The position numbers were made by a program, and so were the translations under genes. DNA of 19,054 nt from an uncultured Bacilli bacterium. GTDB taxonomy: Bacteria > Bacillota_I > Bacilli_A > RF39 > UBA660. The stretch covers positions 1-19,054 of the forward strand of contig CANQFH010000006.1 of NCBI GenBank assembly GCA_947598425.1, in the 5' to 3' direction. The notes beneath the pieces are model-generated. The model had not been told where the DNA came from and did not search any database. It saw nothing but the letters and a program-made list of their open reading frames with translations. Numbering within the stretch: position 1 is the stretch's first letter; every line of letters starts with the position of its first letter. This document shows, piece by piece, positions 1 to 6,779 of the stretch.

Positions 1-27
1 TTCATTTTTCTAAATTTTTCATAAAAA

Positions 28-58
28 GACAAATAAGTAAAAACTTTACCTATTTGTC
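28..58 (-). terminator. Long hairpin, possible minus-strand terminator
   Basis: Bases 28-41 pair with 45-58 to give a 14-bp stem with a single A-C mismatch and a 3-base loop. Read on the minus strand the stem is followed by TTTTTAT, as in an intrinsic terminator. On the plus strand there is no T run after it. No minus-strand gene to its right is visible before the ger operon, so it could instead be part of a bidirectional ending or an operator. The pairing is seen directly and the role is inferred. Confidence 0.35.
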
Positions 59-67
59 AACAATCTG

Positions 68-97
68 AAAGCGCCACAGAGGCGCTTTACTTTTTTT
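68..97 (+). terminator. Intrinsic terminator of an upstream plus-strand gene
   Basis: AAAGCGCC (68-75) pairs perfectly with GGCGCTTT (81-88) around a 5-base loop and is followed by AC and seven T (91-97). The GC-rich stem stands out in this AT-rich DNA. It probably ends a transcript that begins left of the window. Confidence 0.85.
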
Positions 98-115
98 ATG
101 GTTTAATGTTATATT
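86..115 (+). promoter_or_regulatory. Promoter of the lipoprotein cluster
   Basis: An extended -10, TG-T-TATATT, lies at 107-115. A weak -35, TTTACT (86-91), sits 18 bases upstream of the -10 hexamer and overlaps the T tract of the preceding terminator. Transcription would start near 122, just before the ribosome binding site GAAAGG (123-128). Confidence 0.5.
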
Positions 116-144
116 TAAATTAGAAAGGATGTGTGAGCTTTATA

Positions 145-543
145 ATGAAAAAATTTATTTTAGGAATAATTCTGTCATTAGTTATGATACTTAATACTGG
201 TTGTGAAAAATCTCCAAGTGAATTAATAAGTTTAACATTAAAAGAAGGAACTGATCACTCTGGAGTATTTATTTTTAAAAACGAAAGTGATTATGATGCA
301 GTTTATGGTCATTATTATCAAATTATGAAAAAAGAAAATGATAAGTGGGTTAATGTAGAAATGATAAATAAATTGTATGTTACAAGTGAGGCTTTTAATT
401 TATCTTCTAATCAAAGTGTTGAATTAAGTATTGATTGGGAATATGCTTATGGAAAATTGCCAAAGGGATTATATAAAATAGTGAAGGAAGTAACTGTTAA
501 AAACAAAGACTATGATGTATATGGAACCTTTAATATTGAGTAA
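145..543 (+). CDS. Ig-like domain lipoprotein, paralog 1 of 3
   Basis: A 132-residue predicted lipoprotein. Residues 1-19 form a Lys-Lys plus hydrophobic signal peptide ending in NTGC, so Cys20 would be lipidated and the protein held on the outer face of the membrane; Asn at -3 of the lipobox is atypical. The remainder resembles the bacterial Ig-like family (Big_14 type): a VFIFKNESDY strand, a KW pair near the middle, and the hallmark YGKLPKGLYKIVKEV near the C-terminus. Substrate or partner is unknown. Start choice: an in-frame GTG at 133 lies 4 bases after GAAAGG, but ATG 145 makes this protein exactly as long as its two paralogs and starts it at the same MKK. The start is therefore uncertain by four residues. 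It is the first gene of a three-gene tandem family with 21-22 base gaps. Confidence 0.7.
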   Translation: MKKFILGIILSLVMILNTGCEKSPSELISLTLKEGTDHSGVFIFKNESDYDAVYGHYYQIMKKENDKWVNVEMINKLYVTSEAFNLSSNQSVELSIDWEYAYGKLPKGLYKIVKEVTVKNKDYDVYGTFNIE

Positions 544-564
544 AATAAGAAGTAAGAGGTATTT

Positions 565-963
565 ATGAAGAAAATTATTTTAGGAATAGTTTTAGCATTA
601 ATTATGATACTTAATACTGGTTGTGAAAAATCCCCGAATGAACTTATTAGTTTAACATTTCAAGAAGGAAATGATCACTCTGGAGTATTCATTTTTAAAA
701 ATGAAAGTGATTATGATGCAATGTATGGTGATGCTTTTGAAATTATGAAAAAAGAAGATGGTAAATGGTCTAAATTAGAAGAAAAGAATGAAGGACAAGT
801 TGCTCTTATAGGTCGAGAATTAAAAGCAGGAGCAATTATTGAATTAAATATCGATTGGGAATATGCTTATGGTAAATTACCAAAAGGATTATATAAAATA
901 GTTAAAGAAGTAACTGTTAATGATAAAAATTATGATGTATATGGAACATTTAATGTTGAGTAA
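565..963 (+). CDS. Ig-like domain lipoprotein, paralog 2 of 3
   Basis: 132 residues with the same architecture as its neighbours: MKK start, hydrophobic signal, NTGC with Cys20 as the lipidation site, then a Big_14-like Ig fold ending in YGKLPKGLYKIVKEV. AGAGG 8 bases upstream of ATG 565 is the ribosome binding site. It is very similar to paralog 1 over residues 1-70 and 95-132. It diverges over roughly residues 73-93, where paralog 1 has KLYVTSEAFNLSS and this one has GQVALIGRELKAG. The pattern indicates recent tandem duplication followed by divergence of one surface segment. Function unknown. Confidence 0.72.
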   Translation: MKKIILGIVLALIMILNTGCEKSPNELISLTFQEGNDHSGVFIFKNESDYDAMYGDAFEIMKKEDGKWSKLEEKNEGQVALIGRELKAGAIIELNIDWEYAYGKLPKGLYKIVKEVTVNDKNYDVYGTFNVE

Positions 964-985
964 AATAAAAAATTAGGAGGTATTT

Positions 986-1384
986 ATGAAAAAAGTTATT
1001 TTAGGAATAGTTTTAGCATTAATTATGATATTTAATACCGGATGTGAAAAATCCCCAAGTAAATTAATTAGTTTAACATTTAAAGAAGGAACTAATCATT
1101 CTGGAGTATTCATTTTTAAAAACGAAAGTGATTATGAAGCTAAATATGATGATGGGTTTCAAATCATGAAAAAAGAAGATGGCAGATGGACTAAATTAGA
1201 AATGATAAATGACTTATTATCTAATCTTATCAATACACCATTAAAGCCTGGTACAAGTAATGAATTAAGTGTTGATTGGGAATATGTTTATGGTAGATTA
1301 CCAAAAGGGTCATATAAACTAATTAAAAGAATAAAAGTTAATAACTTAAATTATGATATATCTGGAATCTTTAATGTAGAATAG
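986..1384 (+). CDS. Ig-like domain lipoprotein, paralog 3 of 3
   Basis: 132 residues, preceded by a strong TTAGGAGG ribosome binding site. The signal peptide and NTGC lipobox (Cys20) match paralogs 1 and 2. The Ig-like core keeps VFIFKNESDY, the KKEDGRW stretch and VDWEYVYGRLPKG. This is the most diverged copy: the C-terminal part reads KLIKRIKVNNLNYDISGIFN instead of the KIVKEVTV form of the other two. No terminator is seen before the tyrS promoter 17 bases downstream, so some readthrough into the T-box leader is possible. Confidence 0.72.
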   Translation: MKKVILGIVLALIMIFNTGCEKSPSKLISLTFKEGTNHSGVFIFKNESDYEAKYDDGFQIMKKEDGRWTKLEMINDLLSNLINTPLKPGTSNELSVDWEYVYGRLPKGSYKLIKRIKVNNLNYDISGIFNVE

Positions 1385-1400
1385 ATTTAATACAAGTAAG

Positions 1401-1429
1401 TTGCATTTTAGCATAAAATATATTATAAT
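1401..1429 (+). promoter_or_regulatory. tyrS promoter
   Basis: TTGCAT (1401-1406), a 17-base spacer and a perfect TATAAT (1424-1429) form a strong housekeeping (sigma-A type) promoter. Transcription would begin near 1436, at the foot of the T-box leader. The minus-strand transposase promoter at 18890-18918 has identical hexamers and spacing. Confidence 0.8.
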
Positions 1430-1435
1430 CTAATT

Positions 1436-1578
1436 GTTAGCGTTGATGGAATTTACAACTCTGGATGCTAAAACGAATAACTTCCGTTAAAAAGTTAATA
1501 AGTGTATGATAAATTCATAAATTAAGGTGGTACCGCGGGTTATCTCGTCCTTAAACTTTAATTTTTGAATTTTTTTAT
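1436..1578 (+). promoter_or_regulatory. T-box riboswitch (tRNA-Tyr) before tyrS
   Basis: The T-box signature AAGGTGGTACCGCG occupies 1524-1537. TTAAGG (1522-1527) pairs with CCTTAA (1549-1554) to form the antiterminator/antisequestrator, leaving TGGT free to pair with the ACCA end of uncharged tRNA-Tyr, which carries A at position 73. The 5' domain is small: TTAGC (1437-1441) pairs with GCTAA (1467-1471), and a TAC tyrosine codon at 1454-1456 is the likely specifier. A further hairpin is AACTT/AAGTT around 1480-1496. T runs (1562-1566 and 1571-1577) suggest termination, but I cannot draw a convincing GC-rich terminator stem. A TCCT in the 3' arm could pair with the AGGA of the tyrS ribosome binding site instead, which would mean translational control. 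T-box identity is firm; mechanism and Stem I boundaries are not. Confidence 0.88.
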
Positions 1579-1598
1579 TTATATAGGAGGAATATTAA

Positions 1599-2825
1599 AT
1601 GAATTGTTTTGAAGATTTAAAATGGCGAGGACTTATTAAAGATATTAGTAGTCCAGAATTAGAAAAGAAGTTAAATGAAGAAAAATTAACTTTTTATATT
1701 GGTACTGATCCTACTGCTGATTCCATGCATATTGGTCATTTTTCATCATTTTTAATTGCTACTAGACTTGCTAAATATGGTCATAAACCTATTCTTTTAA
1801 TTGGAGGTGCTACTGGTTTAATTGGAGATCCTAAACCATCAGTTGAAAGACAAATGATTACTAAAGAAGAAGTCTTAAAAAATGTGGAAGGATTAACTAA
1901 ACAAGCTAAAGATATATTTGGTTTTGAAGTTGTTAATAATTATGATTGGACAAAAGATATTGGTGTCTTAGATTTTTTAAGAGATTATGGTAAATATATT
2001 AATGTTAATTATATGTTAGATAAAGATATCATTAGTAGAAGATTAGAAAGTGGGATTACTTTCTGTGAATTTGCTTATACTTTATTACAAGGAATGGATT
2101 TTGTCCATTTATACCAAGACAAGGGAGTAGCTCTTCAAGTTGCGGGTTCTGATCAATGGGGTAATATTACTACCGGTATTGAACTTGCTAGAAAAATGTT
2201 AGATGTGGAATTATATGGAATGACAATGCCTTTAGTTTTAGATGCTAATGGTGTTAAATTTGGCAAAACTGAAGGTAATGCTTTATGGCTTGATAAAAAT
2301 AAAACTTCTAGTTATGAATTATATCAATATTTAATCAATACTTCTGATGAATGTGTTGTTGATTACTTAAAAAAATTAACATTTTTAACCAAAGAAGAAA
2401 TTGATAATATTGCAAAAGAACATCAAAAATGTCCTGAAGAAAGAAAAGCTCAAAAAATATTAGCTAAAGAAATAATTACTTTCTTACATGGTGATAATGA
2501 ATATCAAAAAGCTGAAGTAATGAGTACAGCATTATTTAGTGAAGATATTACCAAGTTATCTAGTGAAGATATTTTAAATAATTTTAAAGATATGGAAAAA
2601 TATTATATAGATACTGAAGCTAGTTTAGAAGATGTCTTAGTAAATAATAAGATTTGTTCTAGTAAAAGAGAAGCAAGAGAATTAATAGGTGGTAATGCAA
2701 TTAGTATTAATAATCATAAAATAACTGATAGTAATTATTTAATAGATAAGAATCATGCTATAGATAATAAAGTATATTTATTAAAGAAAGGTAAGAAAAA
2801 ATATTATTTAATAATATTTAAATAG
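1599..2825 (+). CDS. tyrS: Tyrosyl-tRNA synthetase
   Basis: 408-residue class I synthetase that activates tyrosine with ATP and charges tRNA-Tyr in the cytoplasm. The HIGH motif is intact at residues 44-47, within a DPTADSMHIGH context. The KMSKS-equivalent loop is KFGKT (220-224), as in bacterial TyrRS. The middle carries the tyrosine-binding GSDQWGNITTGIEL segment. From about residue 341 a C-terminal S4 RNA-binding domain follows (SLEDVLVNNKICSSKREAREL). Length is close to the usual 410-425. AGGAGG at 1585-1590 fits ATG 1599. It is regulated by the T-box leader directly upstream. The next gene starts 7 bases after the stop, so the HAD and kinase genes are probably cotranscribed and share the tyrosine-starvation response. 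Confidence 0.97.
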   Translation: MNCFEDLKWRGLIKDISSPELEKKLNEEKLTFYIGTDPTADSMHIGHFSSFLIATRLAKYGHKPILLIGGATGLIGDPKPSVERQMITKEEVLKNVEGLTKQAKDIFGFEVVNNYDWTKDIGVLDFLRDYGKYINVNYMLDKDIISRRLESGITFCEFAYTLLQGMDFVHLYQDKGVALQVAGSDQWGNITTGIELARKMLDVELYGMTMPLVLDANGVKFGKTEGNALWLDKNKTSSYELYQYLINTSDECVVDYLKKLTFLTKEEIDNIAKEHQKCPEERKAQKILAKEIITFLHGDNEYQKAEVMSTALFSEDITKLSSEDILNNFKDMEKYYIDTEASLEDVLVNNKICSSKREARELIGGNAISINNHKITDSNYLIDKNHAIDNKVYLLKKGKKKYYLIIFK

Positions 2826-2832
2826 GTAATAT

Positions 2833-3279
2833 ATGAAGTTTTATGAATTTATTCAAGATAATGTTACTAAGAATATAGTTGTTTATGTAGATATGGATGG
2901 AGTTTTAATTGAGTATGATCCTGGATGTTTTGATTATGATACCTTAAGACCTTTACAAAGTAATTTAAAAAGAATAAAAGATTTAGTTAATCAAAATATT
3001 AAAGTTAAAATACTTTCTATATGTAAGAAAGATGTAATGATAAAAGAGAAAATAAAATGGTTTCAAAAATATGCCGATTTTTTAAATCAAGAAGATATTA
3101 TTTTAATATCTAAAGAGAATAGTAATTTATCTTCTAAAGAATTAAAAAGTAATTATTTAAAGGATAATGCCCAAGGAGATATTAATATTTTAGTAGATGA
3201 TGATATTACAATTATTAAGTATATAAGAGAAAATAATCCCAACATAAGAGTATTTCATGTTTCTAGTTGGATAGAGTAG
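2833..3279 (+). CDS. HAD-superfamily hydrolase, 5'-nucleotidase-like
   Basis: 148 residues. The HAD catalytic motifs are visible: motif I DMDGVL with Asp20 (nucleophile) and Asp22; a motif II Ser in ILSIC (Ser62); a lysine-rich motif III region (about 103-110); and motif IV VDDD (121-124) for Mg2+. The small size and spacing resemble the 5'(3')-deoxyribonucleotidase (NT5C) group, which dephosphorylates nucleoside monophosphates, but substrate cannot be read from sequence. The ribosome binding site is weak (AGG overlapping the tyrS stop), suggesting translational coupling to tyrS. It is followed after 13 bases by a P-loop kinase, a plausible opposing phosphorylation partner. Confidence 0.75.
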   Translation: MKFYEFIQDNVTKNIVVYVDMDGVLIEYDPGCFDYDTLRPLQSNLKRIKDLVNQNIKVKILSICKKDVMIKEKIKWFQKYADFLNQEDIILISKENSNLSSKELKSNYLKDNAQGDINILVDDDITIIKYIRENNPNIRVFHVSSWIE

Positions 3280-3292
3280 TATAGGAGTAAAA

Positions 3293-4048
3293 ATGATAGA
3301 TTATCGTAAATATTTTGCAGGCAAAGAACAATTATGTAAGGAATTAGAGCTTTTACATGAAAAGAAATATCGTGTAAAAGAATTACTTACTAACAGGAAT
3401 ATGCCTAGTTTTGTAGTTGAATTTTCTGGTCTTCCAAGAACTGGTAAAAGTAGTTCTGTAGATAAAATATATGAATTTTTTAAACAAGCTAATATTGATG
3501 TAGTAAAAACAACAGGACCTGCCCAAATAATTAAAGATACCATGACTAAAGAAGAAAGATTAAAATTATCAAATATTGAATTTAATGATATGACACTAGA
3601 AATATCTAGAAGAGAATTAGAACAAAATTTAGAAAAACATCCTACAATTATTTTACAAGATCGTGGTGTTATTGATAATTATTTTTGGTATCAAATGATG
3701 TATAATCGTGGTGATATCGATAGAGAAACTTATAAACAAATATTAAATGGTTTATATGATGATTTAAAATTAATTGATGAATTATATATAATGGAAGCTG
3801 ATCCTGAAATAATTATTATGCGCGATTATATTAATCAAATTTATTTAGAAGATCGTAAAAAAACAACATATGAAGGTGTATCCGAATTACAAATAGCAAT
3901 ATTTAATTTTATTAAATATTTACCTAATGAATATGTCAGAAAAGTATTTAGATTAGATACTTCATGTATTAATGAAGTTATGACATCTATTATATTAGCT
4001 AGTAGAATGTTAGATAAAATAGAAGATAGATTAGTTCGTACTAAATAA
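3293..4048 (+). CDS. P-loop kinase, thymidylate/deoxynucleoside kinase-like
   Basis: 251 residues with an N-terminal extension of about 37 residues before the P-loop domain. Walker A is GLPRTGKSS (46-54), preceded by a hydrophobic beta strand. QDRGVIDN (122-129) matches the DR[GS] motif of thymidylate and deoxynucleoside kinases, and an Arg-containing lid region follows (RDY near 187). The family phosphorylates nucleosides or nucleotides using ATP. The exact substrate is not recognisable, and the protein is longer than a standard Tmk (about 210). AGGAG 5 bases upstream supports ATG 3293. Third gene of the tyrS operon; together with the HAD gene before it and the HD gene after it, it suggests nucleotide salvage or pool control. 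Confidence 0.65.
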   Translation: MIDYRKYFAGKEQLCKELELLHEKKYRVKELLTNRNMPSFVVEFSGLPRTGKSSSVDKIYEFFKQANIDVVKTTGPAQIIKDTMTKEERLKLSNIEFNDMTLEISRRELEQNLEKHPTIILQDRGVIDNYFWYQMMYNRGDIDRETYKQILNGLYDDLKLIDELYIMEADPEIIIMRDYINQIYLEDRKKTTYEGVSELQIAIFNFIKYLPNEYVRKVFRLDTSCINEVMTSIILASRMLDKIEDRLVRTK

Positions 4049-4107
4049 TATTTGATAATTATTTAACATAGAATATTATAAAATAGTAGTAATATATAAT
4101 TAAAATG

Positions 4108-4116
4108 TGATATAAT
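4108..4116 (+). promoter_or_regulatory. Extended -10 promoter of the HD gene
   Basis: TG-A-TATAAT (4108-4116) is a perfect extended -10. No good -35 lies 17 bases upstream. The start would be near 4123, giving a leader of about 20 bases with AGAGG at 4132-4136. The identical motif recurs at 14398-14406. Confidence 0.6.
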
Positions 4117-4142
4117 TATATAGTCTTAAAAAGAGGAATAAA

Positions 4143-4676
4143 ATGAAATTAAATAAAGAATATCATAATTTAGCTAAAGATATTTTAGAAAATGAATATT
4201 ATTTAACATTAAAAAATGATGCTCATCATGGTAGTAATAGATATGACCATTGTAAAAGAGTATCTTATGTTAGTTTTATCATGGCTAAAATGTTTAAAGG
4301 AAATACTAATGATGTAGTAATATCTGGTTTATTACATGATTTTTATTATGGTAAATGTAATGCGAATGATAAGATAACTTATTTAAATCATCCGAGAACT
4401 AGTGTAAATAATTCTCTAAAGTATTTTGATTTAAATGAAAATGAAATAAATATTATTGAAACTCATATGTATCATTATGCTTTAGTTAAGAATCTATTAC
4501 CATTTATTAATAAAGATGATAAAGTTAAAGCTCGGGAATATAAACCACAATCTAAAGAAGGTTATATTGTATGTTTATCAGATTTATTAGTATCGATATT
4601 TGAAGTATTCCATTTTAAAGTACGTTATACTACATGTTTATATTTTATATTTTTAATTAATATCATTAGGTATTAA
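4143..4676 (+). CDS. HD-domain phosphohydrolase
   Basis: 177 residues. The metal-binding HD signature is complete: His36 (NRYDHCKRVS), His65-Asp66 (GLLHDFYYG), additional histidines at His108/His111 (ETHMYH) and Asp147 (CLSDLL). HD proteins of this size act on nucleotides or phosphorylated metabolites in the cytoplasm; members include YfbR-like deoxynucleotidases and other uncharacterised hydrolases. The C-terminus is hydrophobic and aromatic (residues 160-177) but too irregular to call a membrane segment. It follows the kinase by 94 bases and has its own promoter, so it may be expressed separately from the tyrS operon. Substrate unknown. Confidence 0.75.
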   Translation: MKLNKEYHNLAKDILENEYYLTLKNDAHHGSNRYDHCKRVSYVSFIMAKMFKGNTNDVVISGLLHDFYYGKCNANDKITYLNHPRTSVNNSLKYFDLNENEINIIETHMYHYALVKNLLPFINKDDKVKAREYKPQSKEGYIVCLSDLLVSIFEVFHFKVRYTTCLYFIFLINIIRY

Positions 4677-4683
4677 TTTTTTC

Positions 4684-4712
4684 TTTCATTTAAGAATTTA
4701 CTATGATATATT
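4684..4712 (+). promoter_or_regulatory. Promoter of fic and probably uppS
   Basis: TTTCAT (4684-4689), a 17-base spacer and extended -10 TG-A-TATATT (4704-4712). The start would be near 4719, immediately before the ribosome binding site AAAGAGG (4722-4728). Confidence 0.5.
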
Positions 4713-4733
4713 ATAAGTAATAAAGAGGTGTGT

Positions 4734-5447
4734 ATGGAAATAGATAATAAAAATATTCAAACGATATTTAATGAATTATTAAAAGATGAGGAGTTTCGTA
4801 ATGCTTATTTTATGGGGTTCTTAGATCGTTTTGTATATACAACAGCAGATATTGAAGAAGAGATTAATCCGAATAAAAGATTAAAGATAGTAGAGTTAAT
4901 GATTGAGGCTTTTAATAATTTAATTAATAGTGAATTTGATATGTTATCTCCAATTGAAATTAATATGGTTGGTAGTATTATTAATCGTGAAGAGGGTATT
5001 GCTGGTTTCCGCAAAATTAATGTTTTACCTGGAGAATATGCCAAATGGCAACCTGTTGCACCTAGTCAAATTTATTATTCTTTATATAGTTTAATAGATA
5101 ATTATTATCACATTTGGAATGAAAGAGATGTTTTTGAAAAAGAAGCGGCATTTCATATTATGTTAATGCGTATCCATCCTTTTCAAGATGGTAATAAAAG
5201 AACATCTAAATTAATTATGAATGTTAATTTTGTTAAACAAAATTATTTACCAGTTATTATTAATGAAAGTGAAACAGAAATATATTATAACTTTATCAAT
5301 AATAATGATGTTATGGGATTTGCTAACTTTTTGAAAGAAAAAGCCATTGAAGAATTAAGAATCTTAATAAGTCAATATAAAATATATTATAAAATACCTA
5401 TAACTAAAGATATAATTGAAGATATTTTAGATAGTAAAAAATTATAA
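4734..5447 (+). CDS. Fic-domain protein (putative AMPylase)
   Basis: 237 residues. The Fic core motif HPFQDGNKR (residues 148-156) has the catalytic His, the Asp for Mg2+ and the anion-binding GNKR, so the protein is probably active in transferring a nucleotide (usually AMP) to a target hydroxyl. An upstream GFRKINV...P segment matches the Fic fold. At 36-45, TTADIEEEIN occupies the place of the autoinhibitory [S/T]xxxE[G/N] helix: Thr37 and Glu41 are kept but Glu42 replaces the usual Gly/Asn. It would be class II (inhibitory helix N-terminal). ATG 4734 is preferred to the in-frame GTG 4728, which lies inside the ribosome binding site. No antitoxin partner is seen. It is followed 11 bases later by uppS. 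Confidence 0.85.
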   Translation: MEIDNKNIQTIFNELLKDEEFRNAYFMGFLDRFVYTTADIEEEINPNKRLKIVELMIEAFNNLINSEFDMLSPIEINMVGSIINREEGIAGFRKINVLPGEYAKWQPVAPSQIYYSLYSLIDNYYHIWNERDVFEKEAAFHIMLMRIHPFQDGNKRTSKLIMNVNFVKQNYLPVIINESETEIYYNFINNNDVMGFANFLKEKAIEELRILISQYKIYYKIPITKDIIEDILDSKKL

Positions 5448-5458
5448 GAGGTGAATTT

Positions 5459-6163
5459 ATGAATATACCAAATCATGTTGCTATTATCATGGATGGTAAT
5501 GGTAGATGGGCAGAAGAAAGGGGACTAAAAAGAAGTGAAGGTCATCGTAATGGTGGACTAGCTTTAGAAAAGATAGCTCTTTGTGCTAAAGAAATGGGTA
5601 TAAAATATTTAAGCGTTTATGCTTTTTCAACTGATAATTTTAAAAGAAGTAAAGAAGAAGTAGATTACTTAATGAATTTATTAATTAAGTATTTTAAAGA
5701 TAAATTATTAACTATATGTAAAGAAGATATTAAAGTTGTTTTTAGTGGGAGATATAATCCTTTAAGAAATGATGTAATTAACGCTATGGAAAGTATTAAG
5801 AATACTACTAAAGATAACAAAAAATGTACTTTAAATATTTGTTTAAATTATGGAGGTCAAGAAGAGATAGTTGATGCGACATTAAAAATACATTATGATT
5901 TAAATAATAATATTCTTAAAGAAGAAGATTTAACTAGAGATACTTTTTATCATTACTTATATGCTGATTTACCTCCAATAGATTTATTAATTAGAACCGG
6001 AAAAGAACATCGTTTAAGTAATTTTATGTTATATCAATTATTTTATGCTGAAATATATTTTACTGATGTTTATTTTCCCGATTTTTTAGAAACCAAATTT
6101 AAAGAGGCAATTACATATTATCAAAATAAAGATCGGAGATTTGGTAATGTTAAAAGTAATTGA
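5459..6163 (+). CDS. uppS: Undecaprenyl diphosphate synthase (isoprenyl transferase)
   Basis: 234-residue cis-prenyltransferase that condenses isopentenyl diphosphate onto farnesyl diphosphate to make the C55 lipid carrier for peptidoglycan and other wall polymers. Family motifs are clear: HVAIIMDGNGRWA with catalytic Asp12, GHRNGG (28-33), LSVYAFSTDNFKRS (51-64), and near the C-terminus RTGKEHRLSNF plus the YAEIYFTDVYFPDF segment. RTGKE replaces the more common RTGGE. AGAGGTG precedes ATG 5459. It uses a TGA stop. The usual cdsA/dxr/rseP neighbours are absent; it sits between a Fic gene and a small membrane protein gene. Confidence 0.96.
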   Translation: MNIPNHVAIIMDGNGRWAEERGLKRSEGHRNGGLALEKIALCAKEMGIKYLSVYAFSTDNFKRSKEEVDYLMNLLIKYFKDKLLTICKEDIKVVFSGRYNPLRNDVINAMESIKNTTKDNKKCTLNICLNYGGQEEIVDATLKIHYDLNNNILKEEDLTRDTFYHYLYADLPPIDLLIRTGKEHRLSNFMLYQLFYAEIYFTDVYFPDFLETKFKEAITYYQNKDRRFGNVKSN

Positions 6164-6208
6164 AAAAAAGATTTAAATAAATTATAATTTTAGTAGGATG
6201 TGATTATT

Positions 6209-6745
6209 ATGGATAGAAGAACTTTAGTAGAATTTGTAACAGCGTGGTTTTTAATATTAGGTGGAGCAATCCTTACAATATTACCAATATTTAATGTTGT
6301 TAATGTTAGATTAGCATTTATAATTGTAATATCATTTTATGGTATTATTCATTTAATTAAAAATTTACTGATTATTAATTCTAAAGATTATACTGGTTTT
6401 AGTACATCTTTATCTTCAATTGCCATATTAGTTATTTTATTCTTTGTCGATATCAATGATAATCCTCTAAATTTAGCTATGGTTCTCTTTGTATGGATTA
6501 TCTTAATGAGTTTAACTAAATTAAAAGAAAGCGATTATTATCATGATAAAAAAAATAAAATGTGGCAACTAAATATTACTACTTTAATATTATTTATTTT
6601 AACAGGTATATTAACAACAATTAATCTATATTGTACTAGTGATATTCAAATATTAATATTAGGTTTCTTCTTCTTAATCAATGGTATTCTAGATTTAATG
6701 GACCCTTTAGTAACAACTATTATGGGTGGTAGAAAAATTAAATAA
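6209..6745 (+). CDS. Small multi-pass membrane protein, DUF308/HdeD-like
   Basis: 178 residues with about six hydrophobic segments arranged in pairs, separated by short polar loops (for example KESDYYHDKKNKMW around residue 110). The last segment, GFFFLINGILDLMDPLV, resembles the repeated unit of the DUF308/HdeD membrane family; that assignment is tentative. ATG 6209 is chosen over GTG 6200 because AGGA (6195-6198) is 10 bases before ATG and abuts the GTG. It lies 45 bases after uppS and 34 before the CapA-like gene, probably in the same operon. Role unknown. Confidence 0.6.
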   Translation: MDRRTLVEFVTAWFLILGGAILTILPIFNVVNVRLAFIIVISFYGIIHLIKNLLIINSKDYTGFSTSLSSIAILVILFFVDINDNPLNLAMVLFVWIILMSLTKLKESDYYHDKKNKMWQLNITTLILFILTGILTTINLYCTSDIQILILGFFFLINGILDLMDPLVTTIMGGRKIK

Positions 6746-6779
6746 TTTTTCTTCTTTTTTTATATATAAAGGAGGTTTT

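Noticed and set aside
3301..3543. Minus-strand ORF of 80 codons inside the kinase gene
   Set aside because: It lies wholly within a gene with clear kinase motifs and has no plausible ribosome binding site or family resemblance; a shadow ORF.
4805..5044. Minus-strand ORF of 79 codons inside fic
   Set aside because: Fully antisense to the N-terminal half of the Fic gene, without its own signals.
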